Shown here piece by piece: positions 24,173 through 34,749 of a DNA stretch of 64,000 nt. The position numbers were made by a program, and so were the translations under genes. Every line of letters begins with the position of its first letter. Position 1 is the first letter of the stretch. This DNA comes from Cladocopium goreaui. Taxonomy: Eukaryota; Sar; Dinophyceae; Suessiales; Symbiodiniaceae. The stretch covers positions 62,001-126,000 of the forward strand of contig CAMXCT020001662.1 in the NCBI GenBank assembly GCA_947184155.2, written 5' to 3'. Below the pieces are notes generated by a model. It saw only the letters and a program-made list of their open reading frames with translations. It was not told the origin of the DNA and did no database searches.

Positions 24173-25393
24173 AACCCCGGGCCGAAGAACAGCAAGAACA
24201 CGGCAGTCACCTTCGCAAGGAAAAAGTACAGAAACAAAAGAACAAAACTGCAAGGCCAAAAAAAAAACACCCGCCTGCATTGGCCTGCGCCACGGCAAAC
24301 CAAAATGCCACCTCAACGCTGTTGGACCACGAAAGCCACGGAGAATCCTGAGCAAAACCAAGAGAGTGGGGGAGAGAGGGAGAAGAAAAAAAAGCGAAAG
24401 AAAACCCAACAAAGAATCACCAACGCGACAAAACACAGTCTGAGAGCAAAGCCCGAGGATTGAGCGCCACATGTTCCCAAACGTACGTCCGGCGGGCGCC
24501 CTTGGGTTTCACACAGAAATCCAAGCACGCCGCGCCGCGAAACAAAGGACCTGAGTCAAGCAAAACAAGACACAGAGGAAGGAGAAAAAAAAACGCACAC
24601 AGAAAGCACACATGAAAAAGTCAAACGAACAACAGCAATCCGACCTGAGGGATAGAGACGACCAAAAGTACGCCCACCCGCAGGATAGGCACCAACCCTC
24701 CAAGACGACAAGATTTCACAACAATGCAATATGCTATGTTTTAAAGAAAAAAGCAAACTTCTTCAACCTACTGCGACAACAACATATGCCTGTCCGCCCA
24801 TAACCAGCCTCAGGAACAGCAACAGCCTCACAACAACGTGGCAAAAAACAAGACAGCAACAAAAGGAAAAACAAGGATGCCGGCTGTCTCGCCGCCCCGG
24901 TCAACGACTGATTTTCCATTTTTTTTTTATTTTCTTCTCGCTGTGGTTTCGGAGTGATGCACAGTCTGTTTCACCTGAACCAGAGCTTCAAATTCACTGT
25001 GTTTTCCAAGGCTTTTTGTTCCTCTTTTAAAATGTACTGTTTTTTCCATGGAAAGTCAGGTTTTTTTTTAAGGTCCGAAAAAACAAAAAAGTTTATCTTT
25101 TTGGAGTTTATGCAGGAGATATACATTTACACATATCTATCTATCTATCTACCTACCTATCTATCTATCTATCTACCTACCTATCTATCTATCATCTATC
25201 TATCTATCTATCTATCTATATCCATGTGCTTGTACATCGACCGCTCAATATTGTGATTTCCATGCGAGACAACAACAACATGTTGAATGATGAATCGGCT
25301 ATCTCTTTTCTGCGTTCTCTAGCGCCACAGCACTTCAGGCAACTCCTGCAGCACACTCGTTTTGAGAGCTGCATTGTGCCTCCACTGATAAGA
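24173..25393. repeat. Tandem unit copy 1, left part
   Basis: It matches 40949-42123 nearly base for base, apart from a short indel near 24675 and different (CTAT)n lengths (about 25130-25218 here, 41900-41950 there). No gene is recognised; open frames here are also present in the second copy but look non-coding. The unit is broken after 25397 by the 11.8-kb transposon. Confidence 0.85.
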
Positions 25394-25397
25394 GTAC
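25394..25397. repeat. Target-site duplication, left copy (GTAC)
   Basis: GTAC precedes the left end of the 11.8-kb transposon and is repeated at its right end. The empty site has one copy at 42124-42127. Confidence 0.88.
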
Positions 25398-25905
25398 CTT
25401 ATGGACCGTTTCTACTTATCCTACTTAAAGTAACTTAGGTTTACTTAACCTACTTAATAACAACTTATTTCTACTTATCTTTAATTGAATTTTGAATACT
25501 AAAGATAAGTAGAAATAAGTAACTTAAACTAGGTTATAAGTAGAAATAAGTAGAAACGATGTAAAAATCATAGTTTTCTCCAAAAACACAGGTTTTATGA
25601 AAAACCTTGTTTTTTGTGCTTCACAAAGACGTTTCACGACAGTTCAAACACAATATATTGCGTGCATGTAAAGAATCTTTGGCCAAAGAAATGCTATTTT
25701 TTTGATGTGCTGTTACACTGCTCACATGACATGAGCGGGCACACCGCGGTTTTTCGTGTGAAATGAGCGGTCACACCGCTTTGTTTGGTGACATGAGCGG
25801 GCACACCGCTTTCTGTGACATGAGCGGGCACACCGCTTTGTGTGTACACAAGCATGTAGCAAGCAAGACTGCGGTCAATTTTTTGATCTCCATGCTGCTT
25901 TAGAC

Positions 25906-26328
25906 TTAATCAGAAATCATTTTGTCGATTTCTGTACTCAGGGACAGCACTTCGTTGAACAGCGCCGGGTCGAAGTGCTTCAGGCTCGGGAGGACATCCT
26001 GGATGATCTCGATGTCTTTTTTGAAGGCACGGCGCCTGTATGGGTTCATTTTCTTCAGCAACTGAGATGGGTCTCCAAGGGCCACAGGCGGGCATGCCAT
26101 TCCATCGGCATCAATGTCGTGCCCAGAAGTTCCACCCAGCCTGCATTGAGTCATTGTTATCAGCACCCACAGGTTGCTGAGACACTCAGTTTGTGGAGTG
26201 CGACCAAGTTCGGTGCAGACTGAGCGGCAAAATTCCCGGCATGCTTCCAAGCGTTCTTGTTTTTCAGGTGGCCAAGCGTCAACTTCGGCAGCAATCTGGC
26301 ATGCCAACAAAAAGAGCGCTTCCAGCAT
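25906..26328 (-). CDS. 140-aa protein or C-terminal exon at the transposon's left end
   Basis: An ATG at 26328 opens a 140-residue frame ending in TGA-type stop at 25906. It starts MLEALFLLACQIAAEVDAWP, has a cysteine-rich middle (CREFCRSVC) and ends SLSTEIDKMISD. A possible acceptor (CGTAG) lies about 36 bases before the ATG, so this may be the last exon of the transposase-like gene and not a separate gene. Downstream, four AGCGG palindromes (25734-25837) fill the space to the subterminal repeats. No family recognised. Confidence 0.55.
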   Translation of the reverse strand: MLEALFLLACQIAAEVDAWPPEKQERLEACREFCRSVCTELGRTPQTECLSNLWVLITMTQCRLGGTSGHDIDADGMACPPVALGDPSQLLKKMNPYRRRAFKKDIEIIQDVLPSLKHFDPALFNEVLSLSTEIDKMISD

Positions 26329-26489
26329 GGCACTTTTCGCGACGCAGCTCTTGTCTTTCTACGTTTGAGACACAAATGTTCTGCAGGTATTAACAATTTC
26401 AAGGATCAGCAGAAGCTTCTATAGTCACGGTGATACAAGAGCATCCAAGTGAGACCCAAGTGAACTTGTGATCACAGCCTTTTTTTTCA

Positions 26490-26627
26490 GCGCAAGCACG
26501 TGATATACATCTTGTCGATGGAGAACCGGTACCATGTAGGAATGGTATATGCTTGAGTTGTTGAGACCGCTGCAGTGACAACATCGGTTGTAACTCGCCA
26601 AATAGATCCCCATGTCTTCCTCTCGAC
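26490..26627 (-). CDS. Transposase-like gene, next exon candidate
   Basis: After acceptor GCAAG the phase-0 frame reads VERKTWGSIWRVTTDVVTAA followed by VSTTQAYTIPTWYRF. The other two minus frames are also open here, so the frame is uncertain. The position between two better-supported pieces suggests it belongs to the same transcript. Confidence 0.35.
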
Positions 26628-26667
26628 CTTGCTTGAAGGTGTGCAAAATCTTTCAATGGTAAGTAAT

Positions 26668-26870
26668 GCTAAATTGTTTTGGGAAATGAGACAATACCAA
26701 GAAAGTAGGAACATGTAAGCAATGTTCGGGCCCAGCAACGAATGCCAACTTGGTGTAGCGCAGAAAAAGGCCATGGTCCGGCTGTGAGAACCACTCAGAG
26801 ACGATGCCAGCTTCGTGCTGCCAACACAAGATGTCGCCTTGCCTGATTTCGCAAGCCAGCAGGTGGCAAC
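26668..26870 (-). CDS. Transposase-like gene, following exon
   Basis: After acceptor TCTAAG a frame with two leading bases reads CHLLACEIRQGDILCWQHEA then GIVSEWFSQPDHGLFLRYTK, and on through a hydrophobic stretch, about 67 residues. It lies directly downstream of the main transposase exon on the same strand. The stretch has no internal stop until after the likely donor near 26668. The junction to the main exon was not fixed. Confidence 0.5.
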
Positions 26871-27029
26871 CTTAGATATACACGATAGCTGGGATGCCTT
26901 TTGCAACAATGTGTTGACTTGCGCATGAATACAACAAGAAGCGTGAAACATGTGAAGGTTTTAATGCAGATAAATGTTAACAATTTTATTTATATATCTG
27001 CGCCTAAAGCGGACACACCGCTGGAAATC

Positions 27030-28801
27030 TGTAAATGTGGGAAGCAGCAACAAGAAATGGTAACCATATACGACAGCGAGATACGTTGGCTTGTCTGGAG
27101 ACTGGTAGTCGCGAGAAAGATTTTGTCATCCAAGCTGGCTTCTTTGATGGGCGGAAGCAGTTCCCAAAAAGGCAGCCCATGCTTCTTGACAATGTCTAGA
27201 CTTGTTTGCAGCAGCCGGCAAAGCACAGATGCGGAAAAACTTTCGTGGTCTCTGACTTGCCCCACTTGCCTGTCAGCAACCCCAGATTTGTACAACCGAT
27301 GCTTCGACTCCAGTGGTTCGCAGTTCACCGGCACACCAGCAGCCAACCATTGTGTGGGGATATGCATTCGGTGATGGTGCTTGGGCTTGTGCTGCTCACC
27401 ATATGCCGCTGCAAACAGCGTTTGGTGCTTTTGCTGTAGGGCAGCAAAATGCTGCATGGATGCTTCGTGAAGGGGGTAGAGGCCATGAGATATTTCTCGA
27501 ATGAAGGATACGATGTTGCACAGACACCGAAAGGATTCGACACAAGCGGGTGGCACACGGCTCGCTGGCTCTATGAGAGTTTCCATGTAGTACCGGACCA
27601 ATGGTACCAACGCTGCTGTCTGGTGGGCCTCGCCTTTAAAGTTGTCGTCACTGAACATCTTGGCATTGAGCAAATTTTTCACATAGTTTTGTGTTTTGCC
27701 ACTGGCCTTCAGACCCATCCACTGATCAGAAGCTACGGCTCCTTGGAGAATTTCCAGCGTCACATGAGTATGATCAAAAACAGATTGCAAAAATATGGCA
27801 AGCTCCCAGCTCGCGCATCCATTTGTCATGTAGCAGTGCATAGTGTCATTCATGACACGTGAAGGAGGGAGCTTTGTTCTTTCAGCTTCTGAAAACATCA
27901 AGGACGCCTCATCGAAGACAATTCCCGAAGCTTTCTCATAGATCTCCCTCTCCGCCTTCGTTCTGAAGCTCTTCAATTTGTCACAATGGCCAAAGATCTC
28001 TTGGTCTGTGCTGACTTTGAAGCCACCTGATGCCCCAACATCCTTCCATGTGCTGTCATTGAGGAAGCTTGAAGAAGTTGCCTTCACGACGTTGGAGCAA
28101 AGGACGCAAGGTCTGAGACCTGCGCTCCCCTTGAGCGAAAACACCGACCTGATGGCGTCATTGTGCCCCAGAAACCAAGCTTTTTGGTTTTGTTTGAAGT
28201 GGACCTCTGGAGTCAGCAACCAGCCAGCTTCATGCTCACCGCTGACCAGGTGTTCCAAAATGGATTTCATGATTGCTGAGCTACCTCCCACGATTGCGGA
28301 GCTGCCTTGCAAACATGCTGATTGCACGACGCAGATAACAATCCACATCGAAGGGCTTTTGAGGTGATGCCAGCACTGCAACCAGGACATGTACCATATG
28401 TTTGCCTTGCGCAATTTTTCCACAGACAATATGTTTCCTGCCTGGCACTCATCGCAATAAAAAATGGGCGTCAAAACGCCAGTACCAAGCAGCGCCCGTG
28501 CTAAAGCCTTTGTGAATGCCGGCGACTCATGTGCCATTCTCTGCAAGGTTGGTTTCAAATCCACAATGGGTAGCACCACCTGCCCACCTTCATAGGTAGG
28601 AAATGCCACGTTGATGGTAGCCTCTTTCCATGGCTGCAGCTCCTTGTCCACGATTCTTTGGAAACTTCCCCTTGCAATTTGTTCGTCCTCAGCATGCCAG
28701 AGGTTCCAAAGCTGGTTCACAGCTCTTTCGGAGGCTCCTCGAACCGACAGGCCACGCGCAACTTGGTCACGCGCCTCACATGTGACCTTTCTCTTTGGCA
28801 T
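27030..28801 (-). CDS. Transposase-like protein, main exon
   Basis: An ATG at 28801 opens a long frame starting MPKRKVTCEA, a basic N-terminus. Visible motifs: YCDEC at residues 115-119 followed by QAGNILSVEKLRKAN; a 'KGSAGLRPCVLC' stretch at about 224-235 that looks like a zinc knuckle; NDTMHCY at 318-324 (aspartate 319); and CEPLESKHR at 494-502. Asp117, Asp319 and Glu495 or Glu498 could be a DDE-type triad, but this is my inference. The frame remains open to 26990, past a copy of the AGCGG palindrome at 27008, so the exon probably ends before it, around 27.03-27.08 kb. It is the largest gene in the element and the best candidate for the enzyme that moves it. I cannot name the family. Confidence 0.7.
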
Positions 28802-29408
28802 CGCGAAGGCATGATCAAAAGATTCAATACACAACCAAATGTATCTGTATGGAGACATAATGAGTAAATGGCTTTGAGTTGGAAATTGATATATGGACAT
28901 TGAGATAGGTAGATGTACAGATTGATATATGGATAGATGGATAATTGGACTGACAGATATATAGTATATCCATATCATGTATTGTCAACTGTTGAAACTT
29001 GACATCTTCAAGTGCTTGTCACAAAAGCCACACAATATATATTTAGGAGCAGAATATGTCTGAGTTGTGCATGCGACAGTAACCAAGTTGTGCATCCTAT
29101 AGTGACATGAGCGGCCATACCGCTAATAAGGAGCGGTCACACCGTTGTGCAATGAGCAGCCACAGCACTGTACAATCAGCGGTCACACCGCTTTGCATTC
29201 TTCTATAGAAACAAGAACTCAAGGTGGAATGGATCTCTGCATGTGAAAAACCGCATGGGAAGCCAAGACATGTAGCAAAAGATTTTGATTCTTTTTGCCA
29301 TGCTCTTTTGCCACTGCTGCGTCGAAAGAAACGCAACAATCAATGCGGAATTGCGAGGATCGAATTTCGAGTCATCAAATCTAATTGCACTGTCAAATGT
29401 GTCAACTA

Positions 29409-29646
29409 TCACTTGGCCTTGGCCTTGGCGCTACGCTTTGCCGCCGGTGCAGCTTTCGGTGCTGCCGCCTTGGCCTCCCTGGCTTCGCGAGACTTCTCTG
29501 TGAAAATCGCCCGGCAATCTTTCAAAACTGCTTGGGCGGCTTTGAGCTGGTCATTGCAACAGGAGTCAGCATCAAAGCCTTCAAGCAAGCTGGAACTTTT
29601 AGTCCCATCAGAGGCGCTGATGAGCTGGGTGGCACCTCAATGCAAT
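29409..29646 (-). CDS. Transposon: C-terminal exon, alanine/lysine-rich
   Basis: After acceptor TTGAG a frame with two leading bases reads ATQLISASDGTKSSSLLEGF, continues LKAAQAVLKDCRAIFTEKSR and ends AAKRSAKAKAK before TGA at 29409-29411. The basic tail resembles a nuclear or nucleic-acid-binding extension. It may be the last exon of gene 2 or of an otherwise unseen gene. I found no donor that joins it in phase to the exon ending near 29900. Confidence 0.5.
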
Positions 29647-29899
29647 CAACATTGAGTGGGCACATCGCGGTTTACAGTCAATGGTTATTAAGTAAAAGAA
29701 AAATTATAAACGCCTTTCACTCGGCACATTAGAATATTTTGAATCTAGTACGGTACATGAACACAAGTCTCAACAAGAAACAAGCGGACACACCGCTGCA
29801 TGGCGAATCCCTGTATTATATCAATTTTCGCTTTTAAGATTGAACCGTTACATTGTTGACAAAAAGAAGCGGACACACCGCTGCCAGGGACACAAATTC

Positions 29900-30415
29900 T
29901 TAGGCGGCCCAGTGGCGCTGCTTGAAGTAATTCATCTGCGTAACAGCCTGCTTCAGGCCATCAGTCAGCTTGTCAGGAATCAACTCGGGATTCTTCTCAA
30001 CTTTGGCGGAGACGGTCGCCAAAGAATGGCAAACGGAGTTGAGGCTGTTGATGTACCTGGTAGCCTTGCCAACCTCTTGCTTCCACTTTTGGTCCCGCTC
30101 TCGTGCAGCCCTTCGGGCAGCCACCGCGGCGTCGTCCTCTTTCTTCGTTTTTGTAGCCTTCTGCGGCTTCCCTTCTCCAATCACCATGGGGCCTTCATCC
30201 TCGGATGGAATGCTCCAAACATCGTCGTCGATCGCGAAGGCAGAGCTGCCTGGACCATCTGCTGGGGGTGAAGCAGAATCTGCCGGCTTCTTGCCTTTGA
30301 CCTTCTTCTTCTCCTTCAAGCGGTTCTCCTTCTCCAAGATCTCTTTCTCCACGGTACCACGAATGTCATCATCGGAGATCGTGGACAGTGGTGCTGTCCA
30401 GACTTCACCAAAGAC
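29900..30415 (-). CDS. Transposon gene 2, exon 2: charged coiled-coil
   Basis: After acceptor TGTCAG the phase-0 frame reads VFGEVWTAPLSTISDDDIRG, then a long run rich in Lys and Glu (KEILEKENRLKEKKKVKGKK), an acidic linker, and a helical end (KATRYINSLNSVCHSLATVS). It reaches a stop at 29900. The frame joins exon 1 (donor TTA|GTATGC at 30517) in phase 0. With both exons the protein would have about 318 residues. Whether the stop is used, or a further exon at 29409 is spliced on, is unresolved. Confidence 0.65.
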   Translation of the reverse strand, partial: VFGEVWTAPLSTISDDDIRGTVEKEILEKENRLKEKKKVKGKKPADSASPPADGPGSSAFAIDDDVWSIPSEDEGPMVIGEGKPQKATKTKKEDDAAVAARRAARERDQKWKQEVGKATRYINSLNSVCHSLATVSAKVEKNPELIPDKLTDGLKQAVTQMNYFKQRHWAA

Positions 30416-30516
30416 CTGACAAAGACGATTTTTCTTTCAGGTGCAAAAGCATTCTTTGGAAAATAGTTGAAACAAGAATTAAACATGAATTATGTGTGCC
30501 CCAATGTACTGCATAC

Positions 30517-30957
30517 TAATCTCCAAAGGGCCTTGTCCTCGCGCATCTCCCCGTTGGCTTCAATTCGCTTCGTGTCGAAGCCCCTTGTTGCCCACACTGA
30601 CAGAGGGAGAAACTCACGATTGCACCTGATCCTTCTTTGCTCCGTATGGAAGTGGGTCATCTGTGAGACCAGGGAACTTCTAACGTGGCTCCACCGTCCA
30701 TTTTTGGGCGCGCACTTGATGGCACTTCCAGCATGCTTGAAGAATTGCACCTGCGACTCTGGTGTCATATTGTTCCAGGATTCCGGTAATCCGCCCATGT
30801 GACGGTAAAGGATCTGGTACACATTGGTGCAGGACTTGCATTGCCAATTTGCGCCTCTGAGAACAGCGCTATCCTTTGCGCTACAATCCAGGCCGCACTT
30901 AATGCAAGGAAACACGGTGTCATCTGGCTGCGTCTCGGCGATCGACTGCGCAGACAT
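30517..30957 (-). CDS. Transposon gene 2, exon 1: zinc-ribbon-like
   Basis: An ATG at 30957 starts MSAQSIAETQPDDTVFPCIK. Two CxxC-type pairs follow, CIKCGLDC at about residues 18-25 and CKSC about 20 residues later, suggesting a zinc-binding fold. The remainder is basic and rich in aromatic residues. The frame is open upstream of the ATG, so an earlier start or exon is possible. A DNA- or RNA-binding accessory role in transposition is plausible but is only inference. Confidence 0.65.
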
Positions 30958-31059
30958 GGCCAGTTGTAGCAACTTGGGTTTTACCAAGTCAAGGCAGCCA
31001 AAAAGTTCTCCAAAAAGAACACTGGACGCTGTAGAGGACCTTGAAACATCTATGTTTCG

Positions 31060-31400
31060 CCTACAGAAATCAAATAGATATCCTATAGATATCCGATAGA
31101 TAGCAATAGATATCTGATAGATATCCGATAGATAGCAATAGATATCGGATAGATATCCGATAGATATCAATAGATAGCAATAGATAGCAATAGATAGCAG
31201 ATAGATATTAGGATAGATATTTCTCATGATTTTGAAAGATAGCAATAGATAGCAATAGATAGCAATAGATATCAGGAAAGATATTCCAAGTGAGTTTGAT
31301 AGATAGCAATAGATAGCAATAGATAGCAATAGATAGCAGCATCGGTATCCGATAGATATCAAGCATAGACTTATATAACAGATAGATTCCAGTAGATGTT
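31060..31400. repeat. GATAGATAGCAATA microsatellite field
   Basis: Irregular repeats of GATAGATAGCAATA and GATATCCGATA inside the transposon, upstream of gene 2. It makes the open frame of gene 2 seem to run on to 31362. Confidence 0.85.
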
Positions 31401-31710
31401 CGATGCATGTCCGTTCCTCATATATGTAGAAACTCTTACTTCACAGCGGCCCAAACAAGCCCAAGAAAAAAAAATCAAACTTTAACAGAGCACACCTATA
31501 GCGGGCACACCGCTTTGACCAAATGAGAGCGCAAAAACATAGTATACCTTTGCAGCGGAGCACACCGCTCGCAGGCACACCGCTGTCGCTATACATCTGG
31601 CTCTTTGGCGGAAGCACCGCTCTTTCTGTTTGAAAATGTCTTGGAAAAACGCAGCTCCAGGAAACATCGATGAGCCTTTTTTTTACCGGGCAAGTTGCTG
31701 TGTCAAGCTC

Positions 31711-31843
31711 TTAGACCTTGCGAGCAGGCTTCTTCATGTGCGCAGCCGATGCTGGCTTCTTCATCTTGTTTTGCACCTTCTGCTTGGGTCGCTGCTGCGT
31801 CTCATGAGGAAGTCCCCGAGGCAGGCCATTTCCCCGACTCATC
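31711..31843 (-). CDS. Transposon gene 3, last exon: basic tail
   Basis: The exon is 133 nt, from acceptor GTCAG. It reads MSRGNGLPRGLPHETQQRPK then QKVQNKMKKPASAAHMKKPA and ends RKV before TAA. It is strongly basic. It joins the 31933 exon in phase through a GC donor (CAAG|GCTTGC). Confidence 0.65.
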
Positions 31844-31932
31844 CTGACAACCATCTAGATCATCTATATAGGGTGGAACAGGGAATAAACTGTGAGAAGA
31901 AAAATCTGAAGACGAGGCTCTGTTGCGCAAGC

Positions 31933-32196
31933 CTTGCGTCTTCATCACTGCTGCCCTCTACATCTCCGGAGCTGCCAAAATCACCCCAGAGTTCTTCGAG
32001 GGTTAGCTTCCTCATCTCTGGTCCAATCACGGTGTCTTCCTTCACAGCTGCAATTTGGCATGACCCAAGGATCATGGACGGATTGCCGCTGCTCAAATCA
32101 CAGAAGCCAAGAAATGCATCCATGACCTCAGGTTGCGCGAGACACATGTTGAAAAGCCAGTCTAGTATATAGGGTTTTGAAAAAGCTGAGCTCATT
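31933..32196 (-). CDS. Transposon gene 3, exon
   Basis: The exon is 264 nt, after acceptor AATAG. It begins MSSAFSKPYILDWLFNMCLA and ends with an acidic run, SSGDVEGSSDEDAR. Phase 2 entry and exit fit both neighbours. The preceding intron (32197-32239) is only 43 bp and contains the AGCGG palindrome. No domain recognised. Confidence 0.65.
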
Positions 32197-32239
32197 CTAT
32201 TAAAAAGAGATTGCTTTCAAGCGGTCACACCGCTATCAC
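32197..32239 (-). other. 43-bp intron built around the palindrome
   Basis: The intron starts GTGATAGCGG and ends TTTTTAATAG. The palindrome fills bases 6-20. Flanking exons match in phase (phase 2). It is the shortest intron in the window. Confidence 0.6.
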
Positions 32240-32467
32240 CTTCTCTCCAAATTTTGTTTCATCGGTATTTGTTCAGACCCTGCCTTGTGGAAGACTGTGC
32301 GTGGACCCCATCTGCCAGGAATCTTGCCAATCTCTTGGCCAGAGGTAGGTACGCTCACCTTCATCTCCTTCTTCTCCCTCAGCCAGGTAAACTCAAAGCA
32401 CAAGGTACCCTCAGGGACACCTGTGGGACGAACCACAAAAGCATCAGCTGATCGAACAGATTGGTAC
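32240..32467 (-). CDS. Transposon gene 3, exon
   Basis: The exon is 228 nt, from acceptor CTGCAG to donor AGAAG|GTGATAG. It reads YQSVRSADAFVVRPTGVPEG then TLCFEFTWLREKKEMKVSVP and ends QIPMKQNLERR. The donor lies five bases before the AGCGG palindrome. Phases fit both neighbours. Function unknown. Confidence 0.65.
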
Positions 32468-32675
32468 CTGCAGCGTGTACATAGCGCTGAGAGAAATTAT
32501 GTTTATGTGTTCGAAAAATCGGTATAATATTGAAGACGCTAGACATTGATTGCCTTCTCTCTTCTCTCTTCAACTGGTTGGGAGAAATAGCATTATATCC
32601 AAGTGTTTCTTTATTATATCATATTCATGAATATATACCTCCTTTTAATGACTTGTGAAGACAAACGACATGCGC

Positions 32676-32961
32676 CAGCTGGGCTTGTGCTTCAAGTTCT
32701 CGTGGTTAACCAAGGTGAACTTCAAAGAAGAAGTCCCATCTCCCATCCACAAAACTTTGTCGTTGAGTCTGTGCCGGGTCTCTTGAGCTGGAGGGAGGCT
32801 CTGAAAGTTCTTCGGCTTCGCCCATGAATCCCAAAGCCGCTCTTCTGTGAGCTCCTCCATTTCTCTCCATGTGATGAAATGCCACTCAAATTTGGTCATT
32901 GGAATGTCAGATTCGGTGTTCCTGCGCAAGGCGGTGGACATCCAACTAGACACAGTCAAAC
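32676..32961 (-). CDS. Transposon gene 3, first recognised exon
   Basis: The exon is 286 nt, after acceptor GAGCAG. It reads LTVSSWMSTALRRNTESDIP then MTKFEWHFITWREMEELTEE. The best end is a GC donor (CTG|GCGCAT) giving phase 2, which fits the next exon. No start codon was found, so a short upstream exon is expected in 33.0-33.3 kb, where three palindromes lie. From here to 31711 the gene has 303 or more residues. Confidence 0.6.
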
Positions 32962-33119
32962 CTGCTCTGAGCCTGATGAAGTCATGGAACTATAGCAAAG
33001 GCAAGTGCCATATGAAAGCGGGAGCACCGCTATATACGATGATCTACTATAGCGGACACACCGCTTTGGATACAACAACTCCTAAGCGGACACACCGCTG
33101 TACCAGCAACAAGAAGGAC

Positions 33120-33196
33120 ATATACATATACATATCCATATATACACAAACATACATACATACACACATATATATATATAATGCATACATACATAC
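33120..33196. repeat. CATA/TA microsatellite
   Basis: CATACATACATAC and TATATATATA runs between transposon genes 3 and 4. Confidence 0.75.
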
Positions 33197-33326
33197 CAGG
33201 TAGTTACCAAACTCTAACAACTCAAGTTCCTATAGTGCAAGTGATACTTGGGCCGCAACTTGAAAGGCCATCTTTTTTGCACTTCTCAGCCAAGGATCCT
33301 TGCAAGCTCCATCCGTGACATATCCC

Positions 33327-33427
33327 TCAGCGTGTAGAGAAAGCACGCTGCACAGCACGGTGGCCAGCTGCCCTGGCTTTCAATTTGATAGCATCCTTTT
33401 TCAGGCTGCTGTCCTTCACCAACCTAC
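33327..33427 (-). CDS. Transposon gene 4, last exon
   Basis: The exon is 101 nt, from acceptor CTTAG. It reads RLVKDSSLKKDAIKLKARAA then GHRAVQRAFSTR and a TGA stop. Length and phase fit the donor CTC|GTTTGC of the preceding exon exactly. It is a basic helix-rich C-terminus. Confidence 0.65.
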
Positions 33428-33485
33428 CTAAGCAAGGTTGATCAAAGATTCGGGAAATTGTCTCTTTAAGGGAAAAAGCGCAAAC

Positions 33486-34011
33486 GAGCTGACAGAAATC
33501 CAATCAAGATGCTTCGGGTTTGGTGGTAAGCCCTGCTGTAGACATCCTTCGCTGTCATTTGAAGCTCCCGTTTGTCCACCTTGGTCTTCTTGACCTGCGG
33601 CTTGGCCTTGATCTCCTGGCCCTTGCGAGTCTTCTTCAGCTTGTCTTTGTCCGCCTTCTGAGCTCGCGTCTTCGACGTCTGGTCCTTCTTCTTTGTGTTA
33701 TGCTTTCTGGTCTTGGCCTTCTGCTTCTCCTGTGGCTTCTTCACCTTGGCTTTGCTCGACGCCTTAACCGGGCAAGATGCCTTTGACTTGGCCTTGGGCT
33801 TTGCAGCCGCCACCTTTGGAGTAGCTCTGAGCATCTCTTTCTTCTCCACGTCACGGTTTTTCAAAGCTTCAGCCAACTTCTGCACTGCATCCCCCTCTAG
33901 CTCCTCTGTGAGCTCACCGCCATCTCCATCATTCGGCTCAGCTTCTTGACGATCGGGAAGATCTTGGTCAGGAACTGCGCACTGCTCTTCTGGCGCAGCT
34001 TCAATCTGGTC
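33486..34011 (-). CDS. Transposon gene 4, lysine-rich exon
   Basis: The exon is 526 nt, from acceptor GTTAG. It starts DQIEAAPEEQCAVPDQDLPD, an acidic stretch, and then becomes about 45% Lys/Ala/Arg (for example KAKTRKHNTKKKDQTSKTRA). It ends AKDVYSRAYHQTRSIL. The low-complexity basic part suggests an extended nucleic-acid-binding or nuclear region. Phase 0 in, phase 1 out. Confidence 0.7.
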
Positions 34012-34049
34012 CTAACATGGCACACCCGTGTACACATTAACATGTATAT

Positions 34050-34190
34050 GGGGAGAAACAGATAGATAGATAGAAAGATAGATAGATAGATAAATAGATA
34101 GATAGAAGTTAAACGCGTCTGCACAATATCTAATGTACATATATGCATATATATGTATGTATATATATATACATATATATATATACATGA
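34050..34190. repeat. GATA and TA microsatellites
   Basis: An AGATAGATAG run (34058-34110) and a TATATATA run (34140-34190) in the intron between the 34353 and 34011 exons. Confidence 0.8.
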
Positions 34191-34352
34191 GTAATGACAC
34201 ATGTTTCTTAGTCAGTGATAACAAACATGATAGCGGACATACCGCTCAAGCGGGCACACCGCTTCGATACAGTCACACCGTGAACTAAAGTGTCTTACAA
34301 TCAGCAAAGCTTGAACCTGAGAAATTCTTTCAAAAACATATATGGTGTCAAC

Positions 34353-34657
34353 TCCACCATCCTGGAGTGCCAGCATGCCCGGCGGTGAAGGCAGCGCGGG
34401 AAACTGCGGCGCAGCACCGCCCGAGCTAGCTGAAGAAGCCGGGGTCCTTGGAGACCCACTTGCATTCTGCCCCATGCGGAAAGCTAATTCCATCAGCTTC
34501 ATGTCCTTCTCCAACCCTGGGTCACTGGTCGCCTTCTGCTCAGCTGGTCCACGCCACCGCAACTTGGTGGAGCTAGCTGCCATCAAAAGCTCCTCCATCG
34601 GCAGTCCTTGATCGCTTAAATTCTCTCCAGGCCAATTCCACTCCAAAGAATTCACCC
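34353..34657 (-). CDS. Transposon gene 4, exon
   Basis: The exon is 305 nt, between acceptor TTTTCAG and donor GGA|GTTGAC. It reads VNSLEWNWPGENLSDQGLPM then EELLMAASSTKLRWRGPAEQ and ends in a Pro/Ser/Ala linker. It joins the exon before it across a 92-bp intron (34658-34749) and the lysine-rich exon after it in phase 0. Confidence 0.65.
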
Positions 34658-34749
34658 CTGAAAAAAATCACCGAATTCAGCAGAGACACTGCATGGAACA
34701 AACGGTTCGTGAACAAATGCTTGCAAATGATATTCTGCTGGTAGCTCAC

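Noticed and set aside
24118..24803. Open frames in the tandem unit (also 40894-41571)
   Set aside because: Frames overlap on both strands, no domain is recognisable and indels between copies are not multiples of three.
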